Part shown: in pieces, positions 35,713-47,469 of the stretch
Numbering within the stretch: position 1 is the stretch's first letter
Layout: the number at the start of each line of letters is the position of its first letter
NCBI GenBank assembly: GCA_018340805.1
Contig: JACMZG010001870.1
Span: 52,409,143-52,473,142, forward strand
Length of the DNA: 64,000 nt
Origin: Microvelia longipes
Taxonomy: Eukaryota; Arthropoda; Insecta; Hemiptera; Veliidae
Reading direction: 5' to 3'
Notes under the pieces: generated by a model
What the model saw: the letters and a program-made list of their open reading frames with translations, nothing else
Databases searched by the model: none
Told to the model about the DNA's origin: nothing
Made by a program: the position numbers and the translations under genes

Positions 35713-35937
35713 CCAAGTATAATTAATTCTCCGTATTTAACCGTTTTAATGTGATTATCTTCATGATTCTTGACATGGCCGTGTCCATGGCTATGTTCGT
35801 GTCCATGCCTGTGGTGATGATGATGACTAACGTGATGATGCTTTCCGTTGACTTGCGGTGCAGGCGCTGGTGCAGATACAGCACCTGATCCAGGTGCCGC
35901 ACTAACCGCACCGTCACATCCTTCCGGTCCCTCAGAT
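35713..35937 (-). CDS. Pli: pellino, histidine-rich N-terminal exon (first visible)
   Basis: This 225-bp exon ends with VKYGELIILG, the canonical start of the Pellino FHA-like domain, and a GG|GTAAGT donor in phase 2. Upstream is a low-complexity segment: an acidic/glycine start (SEGPEGCDG), an Ala/Pro run (SAPAPAPQ), then a tract with 16 histidines in about 32 residues (including HHHHHRHGHEHSHGHGH). CAT and CAC codons are mixed, so it is not a simple triplet expansion. The likely acceptor is GTTGACAG at 35938-35945, giving phase-2 entry and a symmetric exon. No ATG lies inside it. If unspliced, the frame opens at an ATG at 35996, but the residues added look intronic. The N-terminus of Pellino is variable in the family; a His tract like this is not one I know. 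Confidence 0.85.
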
Positions 35938-36205
35938 CTGTCAACATAACCAACAGAACATGTTAACATACATGTTTGATAAACGAGCCAAGTCATAAGG
36001 AAGAATAGAAAAAATCACATACATTATTTTACAAGATAGTGTCACTTTAAAGAAATTTAAATTTTGGTAGGCCTAAGTATATCGCTATAATCAGCGTAAA
36101 ACAAAGTTTTCAAGCATTGATATAAGATTTTATACTTCATATTTCAAATACAATACAAAACCACGGCCTGTTTCTTTTTGCAGGACCGTAGTGTACACCT
36201 ATATT

Positions 36206-36885
36206 CAGGGGCGGACTGGCCATTGAGGGTGAGGGCGGCAGCCCTCCTTGGGCCCCTCAACCAAATATAAACTTATAGAAAAAACAACAAAAAATTAAAT
36301 TAATGACTAACATATTTAATATTTGATATAATCATAACACCAGAGTCAAAGGGGCCTAATACTCTAAGGTAGGGCCTAAAGTGCTCCTAGAGAGTGCCCA
36401 ATACCCTAAGGTTAGGGCCTAAATTGATCCTAGAGAAATATGTTTTTAAAGTAAATATTCTGAATTGGTTACCTAAATTTAGTTCCTCTATGGCCCCTAT
36501 TCTTTATGCTTGGAGCTTTAAAGGTCTCAAATAGAAAGCTAGGGCCTCAAGGGGACTTTAACATTCTTGAATAGGACCCTACAGCAGTACAGACCCTAAT
36601 GATTAAACATAAATTAGTTTAGTAAAAAAATTCATTTAAATGAATAAACTTAATTTTACTTATACTTATTAACTTATTTTATTTACTTAACTTTATTTTA
36701 TTCTATTTAAATAAAATAATATCATTTTAATTAATTTTATTAAATATGAAAACAAAAAAAAACTAAATTAAGTCGATTTCTATAATCATTGATACTACTC
36801 TAGTTAAAAGTAGACCCCTCTGGGGCTCAAGGGGCCTCCACTGGGCTCCTTGAGATGTAGGTTGTGGCCCTTTTAGGCCAATGCC
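36206..36885. mobile_element. hAT-like non-autonomous element C, copy 2, right end decayed
   Basis: Begins CAGGGGCGGACTGGCCATTG, and shares CTCCTTGAGAT(G/C)TAGGTT and TTAGGCCAA with copy 1 at 26.5-27.4 kb. The right terminal inverted repeat is missing, so no target duplication can be read. It lies just upstream of the first visible pellino exon. Confidence 0.7.
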
Positions 36886-37499
36886 TATATTTTTCAAGAA
36901 ATATGGTTTGGAATTATATGAACGAGGTCTGGTTCGACTGGGAAACCTCAAAATAGATATTGAAACGCGCTGCTTGAAAGCAAACTAAGCTTCTTATTTC
37001 GTTTAAAACTACAGCTTGCTCATTAAATTTAAATATCTCCAGAACTGTGCTTGCCACAGCTGTGAAATTTTACAATTTAATTTGCTCAAAAAGAAAGAGT
37101 CAATTAAAATAAAATATTCCAATTCATAAATCAATAACAACAAAATAAAGGTCATTTGAATTGACAATACACGCGGAGACCATTGCACTTAAGCTGACGT
37201 CACTATCACCAAGTCCTAACTATGCAAGGACTTGATTTAATGACACGGATGTATGCACTGATAGCACATGCGCAGAATACTAATCAGCTAACTGACGATG
37301 CTAATCATTTCCTAGATAATCAGAGTAAATATTAATGAAATATCATGACGTATGACATTAAACAATTATATATTAAATCTTAAAAAAAGATTCCATAAGG
37401 AGGGGTTGTTAATAGAAGTAATGAATTAGTAATACAGGTTAATTTTACAAAAAATAGGGCCTAATAATATTACCTAAGTTATTGGCTAAGATTAACTTA
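36886..37499. other. Sequence 5' of pellino exon, nothing recognised
   Basis: AT-rich DNA. No promoter, start codon exon or repeat could be supported. Upstream pellino exons were not found here or further right. Confidence 0.4.
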
Positions 37500-37745
37500 C
37501 GTTGTAGTCTTAGTTTAACCAACTTTATAGTTTTAGCAAGCGTAACCAAAGTTATAGCCATAACTTCACTAATGTTATAACCTGAGCTAGCGCAACCAAA
37601 GTTATAGCTATAGCATAAACAATGATATAACCTGAGCTAATGCAACCAAAGTTACAGCCATAGCTCAACCAACGTTGTATCCTTAGCTTGTGAAAACAAA
37701 GTTATAGTTTTAGCTTAACCAATGTTATAGCCATAGCCTAGCTAT
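37500..37745. repeat. Degenerate minisatellite around AACCAAAGTTATAGCCATAG
   Basis: Units of about 40-60 bp with AACCAAAGTTATAGC and TAACCTGAGCTA words recur about five times. Confidence 0.75.
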
Positions 37746-37764
37746 CATTAAAGCTCCAGTTTGC

Positions 37765-38520
37765 TTTACCTAGATTTAATACGTCTCATAGAATTTAATA
37801 GATCATAGATAACCACTTAACCTATGTTTAATAGATTTAATACGTCTCATAGATAAGCCACTTAACCTATGTTTAATAGATTTAATACGTCTCATAGATA
37901 GCCACTAACCTATGTTAATAGATTTAATACGTCCATAGATAAGCCACTTAACCTATGTTTAATAGATTTAAATACGTCTCATAGATAAGCCACTTAACCT
38001 ATGTTTAATAGATTTAATACGTCTCATAGATAAGCCACTTAACCTATGTTTAAGATTTAATACGTCTTATAGATAAGCCACTTAACCTATTTTAATAGAT
38101 TTAAATAGATAGATTTAATACGTCTCATAGATAAGCCACTTAACCTATGTTTAATAGATTTAATACGTCTCATAGATAAGCCACTTAACCTATGTTTAAT
38201 AGATTTAATACGTCTCATAGATAAGCCACTTAACCTATGTTTAATAGATTTAATACGTCTCATAGATAAGCCACTTAACCTATGTTTAATAGATTTAATA
38301 CGTCTCATAGATAAGCCACTTAACCTATGTTTAAATAGATTTAATACGTCTCATAGATAAGTATGTTTAATAGATTTAAACTCATAGATAAGCCACTTAA
38401 CCTATGTTAATAGATTTAATACGTAAGCCACTTAACCTATGTTTAATAGATTTAATAATAGATAAGCCACTTAACCTATGTTTAATAGATTTAATACGTC
38501 TCATAGATAAGCCACTTAGG
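37765..38520. repeat. 45-bp minisatellite, about 16 copies
   Basis: The unit joins TTAATAGATTTAATACGTCT to CATAGATAAGCCACTTAACC and TATG. Central units are identical; edge units carry deletions (for example 38355-38460). The frame across it, with 15-residue periodicity, is a by-product. Confidence 0.97.
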
Positions 38521-39329
38521 ATAAGTATTTGCTATTTTTAATTTTTACTGACAACAAGACTCATAACATTACAACTTACTGATAAACCTCATAAAATACG
38601 ATAAACATAAATTAAGTAACATATTAATTTTACATATGTTAATATATTTATAATTATATAATTAGAAGTAAAGATTAATACAATTCTCAGCGTATTAACA
38701 ATTTTTAATAAACAGTTATAAGAACTTGAGATTAAAACTGGAAAATGTTAAAAGTTTAATACTCGAGTAATTACTCGTGAACTTAACGTCCCCAGTCACA
38801 TACATGTTAAGTCGTTAAACTTGAGAGTGCTTCAAAACTTTATAATTATAACTAATATAACGGTATCTATAAAAATATAGTAACCGTCTCACAGATATTA
38901 TACAACGAACACAGTTCATAAAAACTAAGAGATTAGGTCAGGCTACGAACCAACTCCCAAGGATAAATAACTGTGTCCTGTATGAAAAGCGTATTTGAAT
39001 AAATAATTAAAATGTTATGACAAAAAAATTATTGAATATAGTAAAAATTGTCGTGCATACATCCGCGAGCAGAGGGATTTTTTTTAGAAATGCGTGCTTT
39101 CCTCCTTATCAGTCTAATTCTTGTTTAAGTTTACAGTAAATGCTTCTTAACCTGAGCAGTAGCTTCACTGCTTGTTATTAATTATTTAAAATAATTAAAA
39201 AAAATACGAATCTTTATTCCGTAGATTTTACAATGCAAGGCACAGAATTGTAAGATTTGTATCATTTAAAGATTAATTTATCCAAATTTTTTATGCATTT
39301 TCTTTCAAAACTTCAGAAACAAGTAATGA
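38521..39329. other. AT-rich sequence, nothing recognised
   Basis: About 800 bp with no frame or repeat noted. Confidence 0.5.
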
Positions 39330-39539
39330 CGCTACTGTTACGGTTATAAATCATATTCTATACAATTAAGCAAGAAGTGGATAGATGAGCAAGCAAGCAA
39401 GCATTTAAAGAAAATCCGCTCGGCTTGCGGACCTCCTCGTGAAAATTATTTGGAAGATTTTTTAAACCTTGACTTAGAATCGTTATGGGTTGTTTTTACT
39501 CCGGACTGGCTTCATTTTATTCAGCGCTTCAAAAAATAA
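39330..39539 (+). pseudogene. Possible coding fragment without start codon
   Basis: A stop-to-stop frame of about 69 codons without ATG has protein-like composition in its second half. It reads KKIRSACGPPRENYLEDFLN, then LDLESLWVVFTPDWLHFIQR, ending FKK-stop. It could be a fragment of a LINE endonuclease or another transposon protein, but no motif is decisive. It lies directly left of an inverted-repeat cluster. Confidence 0.25.
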
Positions 39540-39668
39540 AAAATATGGAAAACGACACCCTACTTAAAAGTTTTTAATTACTGACCGTATTATAAGCTTT
39601 TTTGGTATTATTCGTCTTGGCGAAAATTTTTAAACATATATATTTTAAATAAAATTTTACAAAACCGA

Positions 39669-39856
39669 TTTTTTCGTAATCAGGGACCTCTGAAACGGCT
39701 TTTATTCACATTCCCAGGTCCAACTCCCGCCGCCATTAACAATTTTTAGCGAATTTCCTTTGGAAATTCGCCAAATGGGATAGGCGTCATGGCGGAATTC
39801 GAACCTCGGACCACGACACAAATCCGTTTCAGAGGTCCCTAATGACGAAAAAATAC
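39669..39856. repeat. Inverted repeat with tRNA B-box-like sequence
   Basis: CGTAATCAGGGACCTCTGAAACGG (near 39675) pairs with its complement near 39830, around a palindrome GCGAATTTCCTTTGGAAATTCGC (39749-39771). Minus-strand GGTTCGAATTCC near 39790-39801 resembles a Pol III B box. Confidence 0.65.
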
Positions 39857-39875
39857 GTTTCGCGATTTTTCAAGC

Positions 39876-40091
39876 ACTGCTCGTAACTCATTTTGTCTGT
39901 ATTTTCCAAAGGAAATGCGCTAAAACCTTTAAAGATAACTGACTAAGCTTAAAGGTAAGTAACTAAGCTTTAAACTAGTGCAAATAATAGTGCGTACTTC
40001 TAATTTTAGAGGCATAGTTTTGTGCAACGAACTGGATAGTTATGCGCATTTCCTTTGGAAAATACAGACAAAATGAGTTACGAGCAGTGCT
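39876..40091. repeat. Inverted repeat with 48-bp perfect arms
   Basis: GCACTGCTCGTAACTCATTT... at the left pairs exactly with the complement ending at 40091. The arms continue through GTCTGTATTTTCCAAAGGAA to GCGC; the centre is about 120 bp. With the preceding repeat it forms two hairpins side by side. Confidence 0.85.
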
Positions 40092-40174
40092 TGACAATTG
40101 AGTAACTGCTTAGGTTCTAAAGCATGAACCGGAACCACGCAATGGACATGGTTCTTGCATAAGCAAGAAATGGG

Positions 40175-40330
40175 TTGTTTAGCACGGAAACACGCATTCT
40201 AATTGAAATTCGCCCGATAGCGGACCACCGCGCCGGAATTATTTATTCAGTAGTTGTAAACTTATATAATGTAAAAAGCACGGAAACAAGGAAATTCGCC
40301 CGACATGCGGACCACCGCGCCAGAATTTTT
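40175..40330. repeat. Imperfect tandem duplication
   Basis: GCACGGAAACA followed by GAAATTCGCCCGA and GCGGACCACCGCGCC occurs twice about 95 bp apart. It is GC-rich relative to its flanks. Confidence 0.75.
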
Positions 40331-41039
40331 TTCTAAGAAAATTCACTGAAAGGGGTGAATATTAGAATGGATAAGAAGATGGTGGTGATAATTAGATATA
40401 AAGCAATACAGCATCGAAATATTCATTCCTAATACAGAGTTGATATTGAGTTTAACCATAATTCCTTTTTCAAATTACAATTCAAATGGTCTTTTCACAG
40501 ACGATTTTAAAAATGTCTTCACACTTACTATGAATTCGTAATAAAATTTCCAAGCGTCATAAATCTCATTCTTCATATTTTTATCAAGAAATCAGAAACA
40601 TTTCTTTAATAATACAAATTAAACCAAAAAATAAAACTTAATAAAAAAGAAATGTTATCTAAGGCAAATGCAAGTTTAATGAGAGGATTAAAATGCCTAA
40701 ATAACAAACGGCAGGAGAACAAGAAAAGATTTAAGTATCACGCGATGCATAAATTATCTACTTAGCTTGGTCGACCAAAACTAAATAATAGAGCAGTCTC
40801 AGCGAATAAATAAACTACATTGCTAGAAATCGAAACAAAAACTAAACTAACAAATATTGATGAATAAAGAGCATGAAATGAAATCAATAGAGTAATAATA
40901 GGAAAGTATGAACAAAGAAGAGAAACAAATTATTAAAATATAACAAAAACATGGATGAGAAACCTCATTTCAGTAAGGAAAATATTTATGATTTCATAAA
41001 AAAATAATACCCCTTACGATGCCATAGTAGACCATACAT
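40331..41039. other. AT-rich sequence, nothing recognised
   Basis: About 700 bp with no frame or repeat noted. Confidence 0.5.
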
Positions 41040-41515
41040 TCCATAGAAATAACATTGCATAGGCCTGACTTTGAACAGAGCATACTTTGCACAGGCCTAA
41101 CAATACACAGCCATACTTTGCACAGGCCTCACTTTGAACAGAGCATACTTTGCACAGGCCTGACTTTGAACATACCATACTTTGCACAGGCCTGACTTTG
41201 AACAGACCATACTTTGCACAGGCCTGACTTTGAACAGACCATACTTTGCACAGGAGCCATACTTTGCACAGGCCTGACTTTGAACAGACCATACTTTGCA
41301 CAGGCCTAACAATACACAGCCATACTTTGCACAGGCCTGACTTTGAACAGACCATACTTTGCACAGGCCTAACAATACACAGCCATACTTTGCACACTTT
41401 GAACAGACCATACTTTGCACAGGCCTAGCCATACTTTGCACAGACCTAACATTACATATAGGCCTGACTTTGCACAGACCTAACATTGCATATATGCCTG
41501 ATTTTGCACAGACCT
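41040..41515. repeat. 32-bp minisatellite, about 14 copies
   Basis: The unit is GGCCTGACTTTGAACAGACC followed by ATACTTTGCACA; a variant ends TAACAATACACAGCC. An isolated unit fragment recurs at about 41667-41695. The Cys/Val-rich frames are repeat products. Confidence 0.96.
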
Positions 41516-41692
41516 GACATTACAAAGTCTGGATTCATTAACAATGCAATATGAACAAAATAAAATTTCTTTTATTAAAATTTGTAGAAGTGACATCGCT
41601 CAGGGTCCGTACCACTGATTTAGCGCCTTTTTTGAAGATTAGCACATTTGTGGATTCCTATTCTAGCATGAACAGCCATACTTTGCACAGGC

Positions 41693-41760
41693 CTATCAAT
41701 ACTAAAGGCCTCAACCGGGATTAAACCTAGATTCATATCCACCCTCTACACCGTTGTAAA
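41693..41760 (-). mobile_element. tRNA-derived SINE-A, fragment
   Basis: AAAGGCCTCAACCGGGATTAAACC matches the B-box and body start of SINE-A. The rest is lost to the adjacent minisatellite unit. It is followed at 41805-41850 by an AAAT/AAGT run. Confidence 0.5.
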
Positions 41761-41860
41761 ACCTTACTTATATAAAAGAAAAAGAATAATTAAGACATAA
41801 TATAAATAAATAAATAAATAAATAAAGTAAAGTAAAAAAATAAATAAATAAAGTAAATTT

Positions 41861-42534
41861 TACAAAACATAAATGCGTCATCGGAAATAAAATAAGAATA
41901 AACAATCTTTTCACTTTATTTTTTTCTTTTAAAGGTTTTCAAAAATGTAAAGAAAAACAGTAATAAATAAAAATAAAGCGAAAGGTATAACTCATGAATA
42001 AAAATAACATTATACAACAACTTAACACACAGACATGTAGCATGAGCGTGATGAAATACATTTTATTTTGGAATTTCTTCATCTTCTAAAACATATGAAA
42101 CAATTTTTAAAAAAACAGAGGAATATGACCGAACCAGATATGGGATTCATTTGTAACAAGGAAATGAAAAAATAATAAAGAATCTCGGAAATATTCAAAT
42201 TTTTAAAAATTATTTCCTATTTTGCGAATTTCCACCACAAAACGCGATAGTGTTTTTTTTCACTGGTCTTCTATTCTTTAGATTTATAGCATGCAAGACA
42301 AAAACTGAGATAAAACCAATAATTTGAAACCGCGAGATCACCTAAGAGATCCTCCTCATATGTCAACAGTAGTAATATGGGGGAGGGGGAGTGGAATTAA
42401 CCACCAGGCAAGTAGGGAACGTTGTTGGGCCCTTTTGGCCAGCTCCCTAAGCTGGGTTTAACAGCTCATCGCTGTTAAACCAAACCTCCATACACTTTAA
42501 ACTACAAGGCAGACACACATAGTATTATAATGAA
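41861..42534. other. AT-rich sequence, nothing recognised
   Basis: Near 42440 a hairpin, GGTTTAACAGC-GATGAGCTGTTAAACC type, is visible (TTTAACAGCTCATCGCTGTT). No gene was recognised. Confidence 0.45.
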
Positions 42535-42539
42535 TCTAC

Positions 42540-42810
42540 TATAAGGGTCCTAAATTTTGCCTATACCCAGTTTCATATAGGGTAAGGGATCTTTAACGAG
42601 TACCTGACAACGTACAGGCTCAAGACCCCCGGCTTTACGTCCCTTCTGAAGGACGTGGTACGCAGAAGTTGTATCCCTCTCATAAAAATCCTAGAGGCCC
42701 GTGCTGGGATTGAACCCATGACTACTAAATAAACTAAATAAAGTTTTAAGTCCATTCATTCTGTGTATTGGCCGCGTACCTTAACAACAACACCACGGGT
42801 GACTCCTTCA
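42540..42810 (-). mobile_element. tRNA-derived SINE-A, copy 3, head split
   Basis: The body (42540-42700) carries AGGGTCCTAAATTTTGCC, TAGGGTAAGGGATC, CGAGTACCTGACAACG and ATCCTAGAGGCC. The B-box GGGTTCAATCCC lies at about 42706-42720. AT-rich sequence of about 40 bp seems to interrupt the head before GGCCGCGTACC. Confidence 0.7.
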
Positions 42811-43229
42811 GATGTCAACAACACCACAGTGGTTTTTACCACATATCTGTCCTTACGAGTGTTAATGTTAACATCGAAACTTCGCGCGTGATCATACTAC
42901 AGTGTATCTTCAGGTACGCTGTCTAAGTCGATTTAGACACAGTGTAAATTCGTTTTACGTCTCAATCGAATAAAAGAGTTTCTCAAATAACACAATCAAA
43001 CCATGGACCAAAAAGGACAACACAACATGAAAAGCAATCCAAGGTCTGTGAAGTTATGACGTTTAGATCCATGACTTTCTTCAGGGATAAAAAATTAAAA
43101 TTCTAGCACAGATGCCGCTCTGTGGCCACATGGTTGTTGTACTTTATCAGTTGGTCATATTACTGGTTTATATAAGTAGCATGCTGCCACCATACTGAGT
43201 CAAATAACGTGATATGTTAGCATGTTTTG
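42811..43229. other. Sequence with a weak Penelope-like word
   Basis: The minus strand has CCTGAAGAAAGTCATGGATC then AAACGTC near 43055-43090, similar in layout to the stem-loop word of Penelope-like termini but degenerate. Nothing else was seen. Confidence 0.3.
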
Positions 43230-43251
43230 TTTGACACACACACACACACAC

Positions 43252-43329
<78 letters not shown>

Positions 43330-43342
43330 ATATATATATGTA
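43230..43342. repeat. (CA)n/(TA)n microsatellite
   Basis: About 35 bp of CA followed by about 75 bp of TA. Confidence 0.96.
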
Positions 43343-44204
43343 TGTATATAAACCTCAATAGTCTATATACTCTTGATCAGGCCCCCTTCCAAAAAATCTA
43401 CGTCCCGCCAACCCCACATGTATGACCCTCATTTTGTCTTTGAAAAATTGGCTAAGAGAACAAAATGAGTACGTAGTAGCAATGCTTTACTGCTCAAGTT
43501 ATAAAGCATTATAGCTTTATTATCTGATAAAAATTCTCTTATTGCATGGAAACTGCAAAAACTAGAAATATAAAACTGCTTAACTGAGACGTCCAATAGA
43601 CAAGTTTAATAGAAAAGACTCGAGTAGGAAGTTAAATAGAAACAATAGAGAGTATCAAGTTGTGAATAGCGAGTACACTTTCTACTTCATTCTTTCAGAC
43701 GCTATAAACTGTTTAATAGAAGTGGCGTCGCAGAGATAGTGCGCCAAGTATTTCAAATGCCGTAACAGCTCATTCAATTTTTAAACAGCAAATATTAGTA
43801 GAGTCATATTATCAATTGTAATATAGTCGAATTCGTGTCGTGTCAGTATTTAGTTACGTTTGTTTGAAAGCAAAGGGTTACTCGAGTTAATTTAGCTTGG
43901 CATCAATAAGCTAATACTTTCTATTGCCAGTCAATGATCCCAAGTCTTATGAAATGGGAAAATTCTGAGTCTAAAAGAAACGTTAGATGAAACAAATAAA
44001 TGTCTCATTTTGAAAGTTTTAGTCAATTGGGTTGAGTCGTGTGTCACACGCCCTGGTTGTAGAGTAGGCACACATCAGTAAAAAGACCAATATGTTGACG
44101 ACATACCTGTGGTGGGTTCTGAAATGTGAACACCAGATGAAAAAGTGGGTGTCTCATTTTAGCAATTAGTATAAGTGAAAGAATAAGGTGAAAGAAGCCA
44201 CTAG
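43343..44204. other. Sequence without recognisable feature
   Basis: Ordinary AT-rich DNA; no gene or repeat seen. Confidence 0.5.
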
Positions 44205-44542
44205 TAGTAACATGAGACTTAGCCGCGTTACCCATAAAGGCGTCATTTACTGATAAAACATGAGACTTAGCCGCGTTACCCATATAGGCGTCTTTTACTG
44301 ATAAAACATAAGACTTAACTGCGTTACCCATATAGGCGTCATTTACTGATAAAACATGAGACTTAGCCGCGTTACCCATATAGGCGTCATTTACTGATAA
44401 TACATGAGACTTAGCCGCGTTACCCATATAGGCGTCATTTACTGATAAAACATGAGACTTAGCCGCGTTACCCATATAGGCGTCTTTTACTGATAAAACA
44501 TAAGACTTACCTGCGTTACCCATAAAGGCGTCATTTACTGAT
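44205..44542. repeat. 48-bp minisatellite, seven copies
   Basis: The unit is ACATGAGACTTAGCCGCGTT followed by ACCCATATAGGCGTCATTTA and CTGATAAA. Because 48 is divisible by three, the minus strand stays open as a 16-residue repeat (DAYMGNAAKSHVLSVN) inside a 177-codon frame (44577-44044). A non-repetitive C-terminal part of about 60 residues shows no domain. Confidence 0.93.
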
Positions 44543-45535
44543 ACAAAAATCACCAAAGGGCCTTTAAATTGTAACAAAATTAAATTGAAATATAAATTAA
44601 AATATTAAATCAACATGGTTATTTTCATTTTCAATTCTCAACAAATTAAATATGAAGAACATGGACTTTATTTATTTCTTGTAAAATGTTTAGTGTTTTG
44701 ATCTATTTTTCACTTTTTATCAACAGTGATCTACTATTAAACTTAACTTACATTAACATAAATAAATATATAAAAACATTAGGCCTAGTATTAACAATTA
44801 TTTTCTGTATTTATAATACTATATATAAAAAGTACTATATATGATTTATTTATAATACAAACTATTGATTTAATAATTATTAAATCAATTATTAAAGAAT
44901 TAAAATTATTAATTCTTAATAAGAATTAAGAAGAATTAATTAAGAATCTATTTATTTTATTTTAGGTTTGAATGAGAAGTGATGTAAGATCGTGATAAAG
45001 ACAACAGAAGTGAAAGAAGATCCGTAAAGATGAAGCACACTAGCGCTCTCGTAGGGGCTGACATTTCATGAAACTACAAGATGTGCTTGCATCATTGCAG
45101 GCAAGGTTATATGAAGTAACTATGACTTCTTCATCTCATCACGACTTTGGTTTTCATGCTCACCTCTTCTACCGAGTGCGATCCTTGCCAGGATAGTAAC
45201 TAAGTTCTATTTCCTTTACTAAGGGTTTCAAAAGTAATATTATTATTTCCGAAGAAAACATTTAACAGCTGCAAAACTGTCCGTCCGGAATAACTTTATA
45301 GCCCATTCAATTAAAAAAATTACTGTTGCAGCAGTAATGTAAAATCTTTATTGCATTTATTATAAATCCATGCTTTATAATCATACTATGCGGTAAAGTG
45401 TGTTTTTATAGCTAAGGCAATAAACAATTTACATTTGCAGCCGGCGGACGTAAAGTTATATGATACAATCAAGATTAAGTGAATTTAAAACATAAAGCTG
45501 CGTAATGAAATAGTCATTAAGTGGAAAGGGGTTCT
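44543..45535. other. AT-rich sequence, nothing recognised
   Basis: Contains a TTAATAATTATTAAATCAATTATT-type AT run near 44870-44950. No gene seen. Confidence 0.5.
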
Positions 45536-45539
45536 GCTC

Positions 45540-46005
45540 AATCAGGCCATCCTAAGTGACGCAATCAGGCCATCCTAAGTGACGCAATCAGGCCATCATA
45601 AGTGACGCAATAGGGACATCCCAAGTGACGCAATTGGGCCATCCTAAGTGACGCAATAGGGCCATCCCAAGTGACGCAATAAGGACATCCTAAGTGACGC
45701 AATCGGGCCATCCTAAGTGACGCAATCAGGCCATCCTAAGTGACGCAATCAGGCCATCCTAAGTGACGCAATCGGGGCATCCTAAGTGACGCAATAAGGC
45801 CATCCCAAGTGATGCAATCAGGCCATCCTAAGTGACGCAATTAGGCCATCCTAAGTTACGCAATCGGGGCATCCTAAGTGACGTAATCGGGGCATCCTAT
45901 GTGACGCAATAAGGTCATCCTAAGTGACGCAATCAGGTCGTCTTAAGTGACGCAATCAGGCCATCCTAAGTGACGCAATAAGGCCATCCTAAGGGACGCA
46001 ATCGG
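45540..46005. repeat. 23-bp minisatellite, about 20 copies
   Basis: The unit is CAGGCCATCCTAAGTGACGC followed by AAT. Variants change one or two bases. It is directly tandem, with no spacers. Confidence 0.97.
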
Positions 46006-47469
46006 CAAATAACTTAATTATGACGAGGTTACCAATGAGTAATAGCAAGTTTTCTTTTCTCTACAGTTAGTTAAGATGATGGGTCAACATTACACATACC
46101 TTGTTAAATATATATATAAGTCTATATAGCTCCGAAAGTGCCATAGCGAGCATGGCAACATGATATGTAACAACAAATAATATACTACTAATGCGTTGCA
46201 TCAGGAACTCACGTCGGCATCTAATAAAAATGTGTCTGCCATGTTGGCTGTCTCTTGATTATTTTATGCATGTTACTTATATATTTTCTTTTTTTATTCT
46301 GCAAGAACGCTAAAACTATATGGGTCACGAATTCTTGCTTTAATTTTTTTTAAATATTCCGAATAGGCCGCGCATTTTAAAAATATTTTCGCACTATAAC
46401 CAAAAGCTCGAGTGCACGATGTTTTCATTCTAAAATTTTCATATAAAAAAGTTTTTTCATATTGGCAGCTATTTTAAAAATATTAGTTACACTACAACCA
46501 AAAACTTTAATGCTCTGAAGACTAATTACTATTACATGTATACTAAGTTTTATTAAAATCGGTTTATGTTAACGGCAGCTATCGTGGATACGCACAAACA
46601 AACAAACATACACGCCGTCCTCAACTTCTGAATTGAGAGAACTCACTGACGTTCGATTAATGAAACAATGAATAATACAACACAACAACTAACAACTATT
46701 TTTTAGGCTGTAGAGGCTTCCGTGGAGCGGCTACAGATAGAAGGCCTGTATGTACGCTAGACTTTGCTTTTTAAAACACATGAGTTTTTTTATGATTTTA
46801 TGTTGATAAATTTTAAATCAAGTTAATAATGTAAGCTTATAAGGTTTGTAATTAATCAATTTTCAAAACCTGTTACTAATATTGAATTAATTAAATATTT
46901 GGGGATTAAAAGAGATACGTGTTATCAACTAGTGGCAGTCAACAGATAAATATCTCAAAATGTAATAACTTGGGGTTGTTATAAAAAATCAAAATTATAC
47001 GATAACGACAATTAATTATTATTGATTTTAGTCGCCATTAAAGAAATTAATGATCAACAGCCACTAGAACACTATCATATTCACTGACAATAGATATAAA
47101 CATTTATTAGTACTAAGTACAGGCGGTGCGGAGAAAAGATTACAACACTAAATAATGAACTATCTATGGCTACGCAAAAACCTGAAAAACAAAACAGTGC
47201 AATAATGTTATCGAAGAGACATGAGTTGTTACAATCTAATAAGCAATCATCTATATTCTACTAATGATTCAGTATTTATAGATGATACAATAGATTAGCT
47301 ATGACCAGGCCCTAAACCTAAATACTTGCTAAGTAAACTTGAAAACAACCTGAACAGAAAAACTGAAGAACAAGTTTCTTAGAAGAAACTTGAGCCTGAA
47401 AGTTGTTTTTTCATTGTTTGTATTATTACTATTTGATCGATGCCATTGTTTGGTGTACTAGGCGAAATC
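46006..47469. other. Sequence with degraded repeat words
   Basis: ACTAATGCGTTGCATCAGGA (about 46188) recurs near 19960. CAAACAAACAAACATACACG (about 46596) is a common interspersed-repeat tail type. No gene seen. Confidence 0.4.

Noticed and set aside
35938..35996. ATG at 35996 as the pellino start
   Set aside because: The residues it would add are unlike Pellino and a good acceptor (GTTGACAG) lies at the exon edge; kept only as an alternative.
41014..41486. Cys/Val/Gln-rich frames of 127-129 residues
   Set aside because: Products of the 32-bp minisatellite in two frames.
45540..46005. CRISPR-like regular 23-bp repeats
   Set aside because: Units are directly contiguous with no unique spacers, and the setting is a eukaryotic genome; it is a minisatellite.
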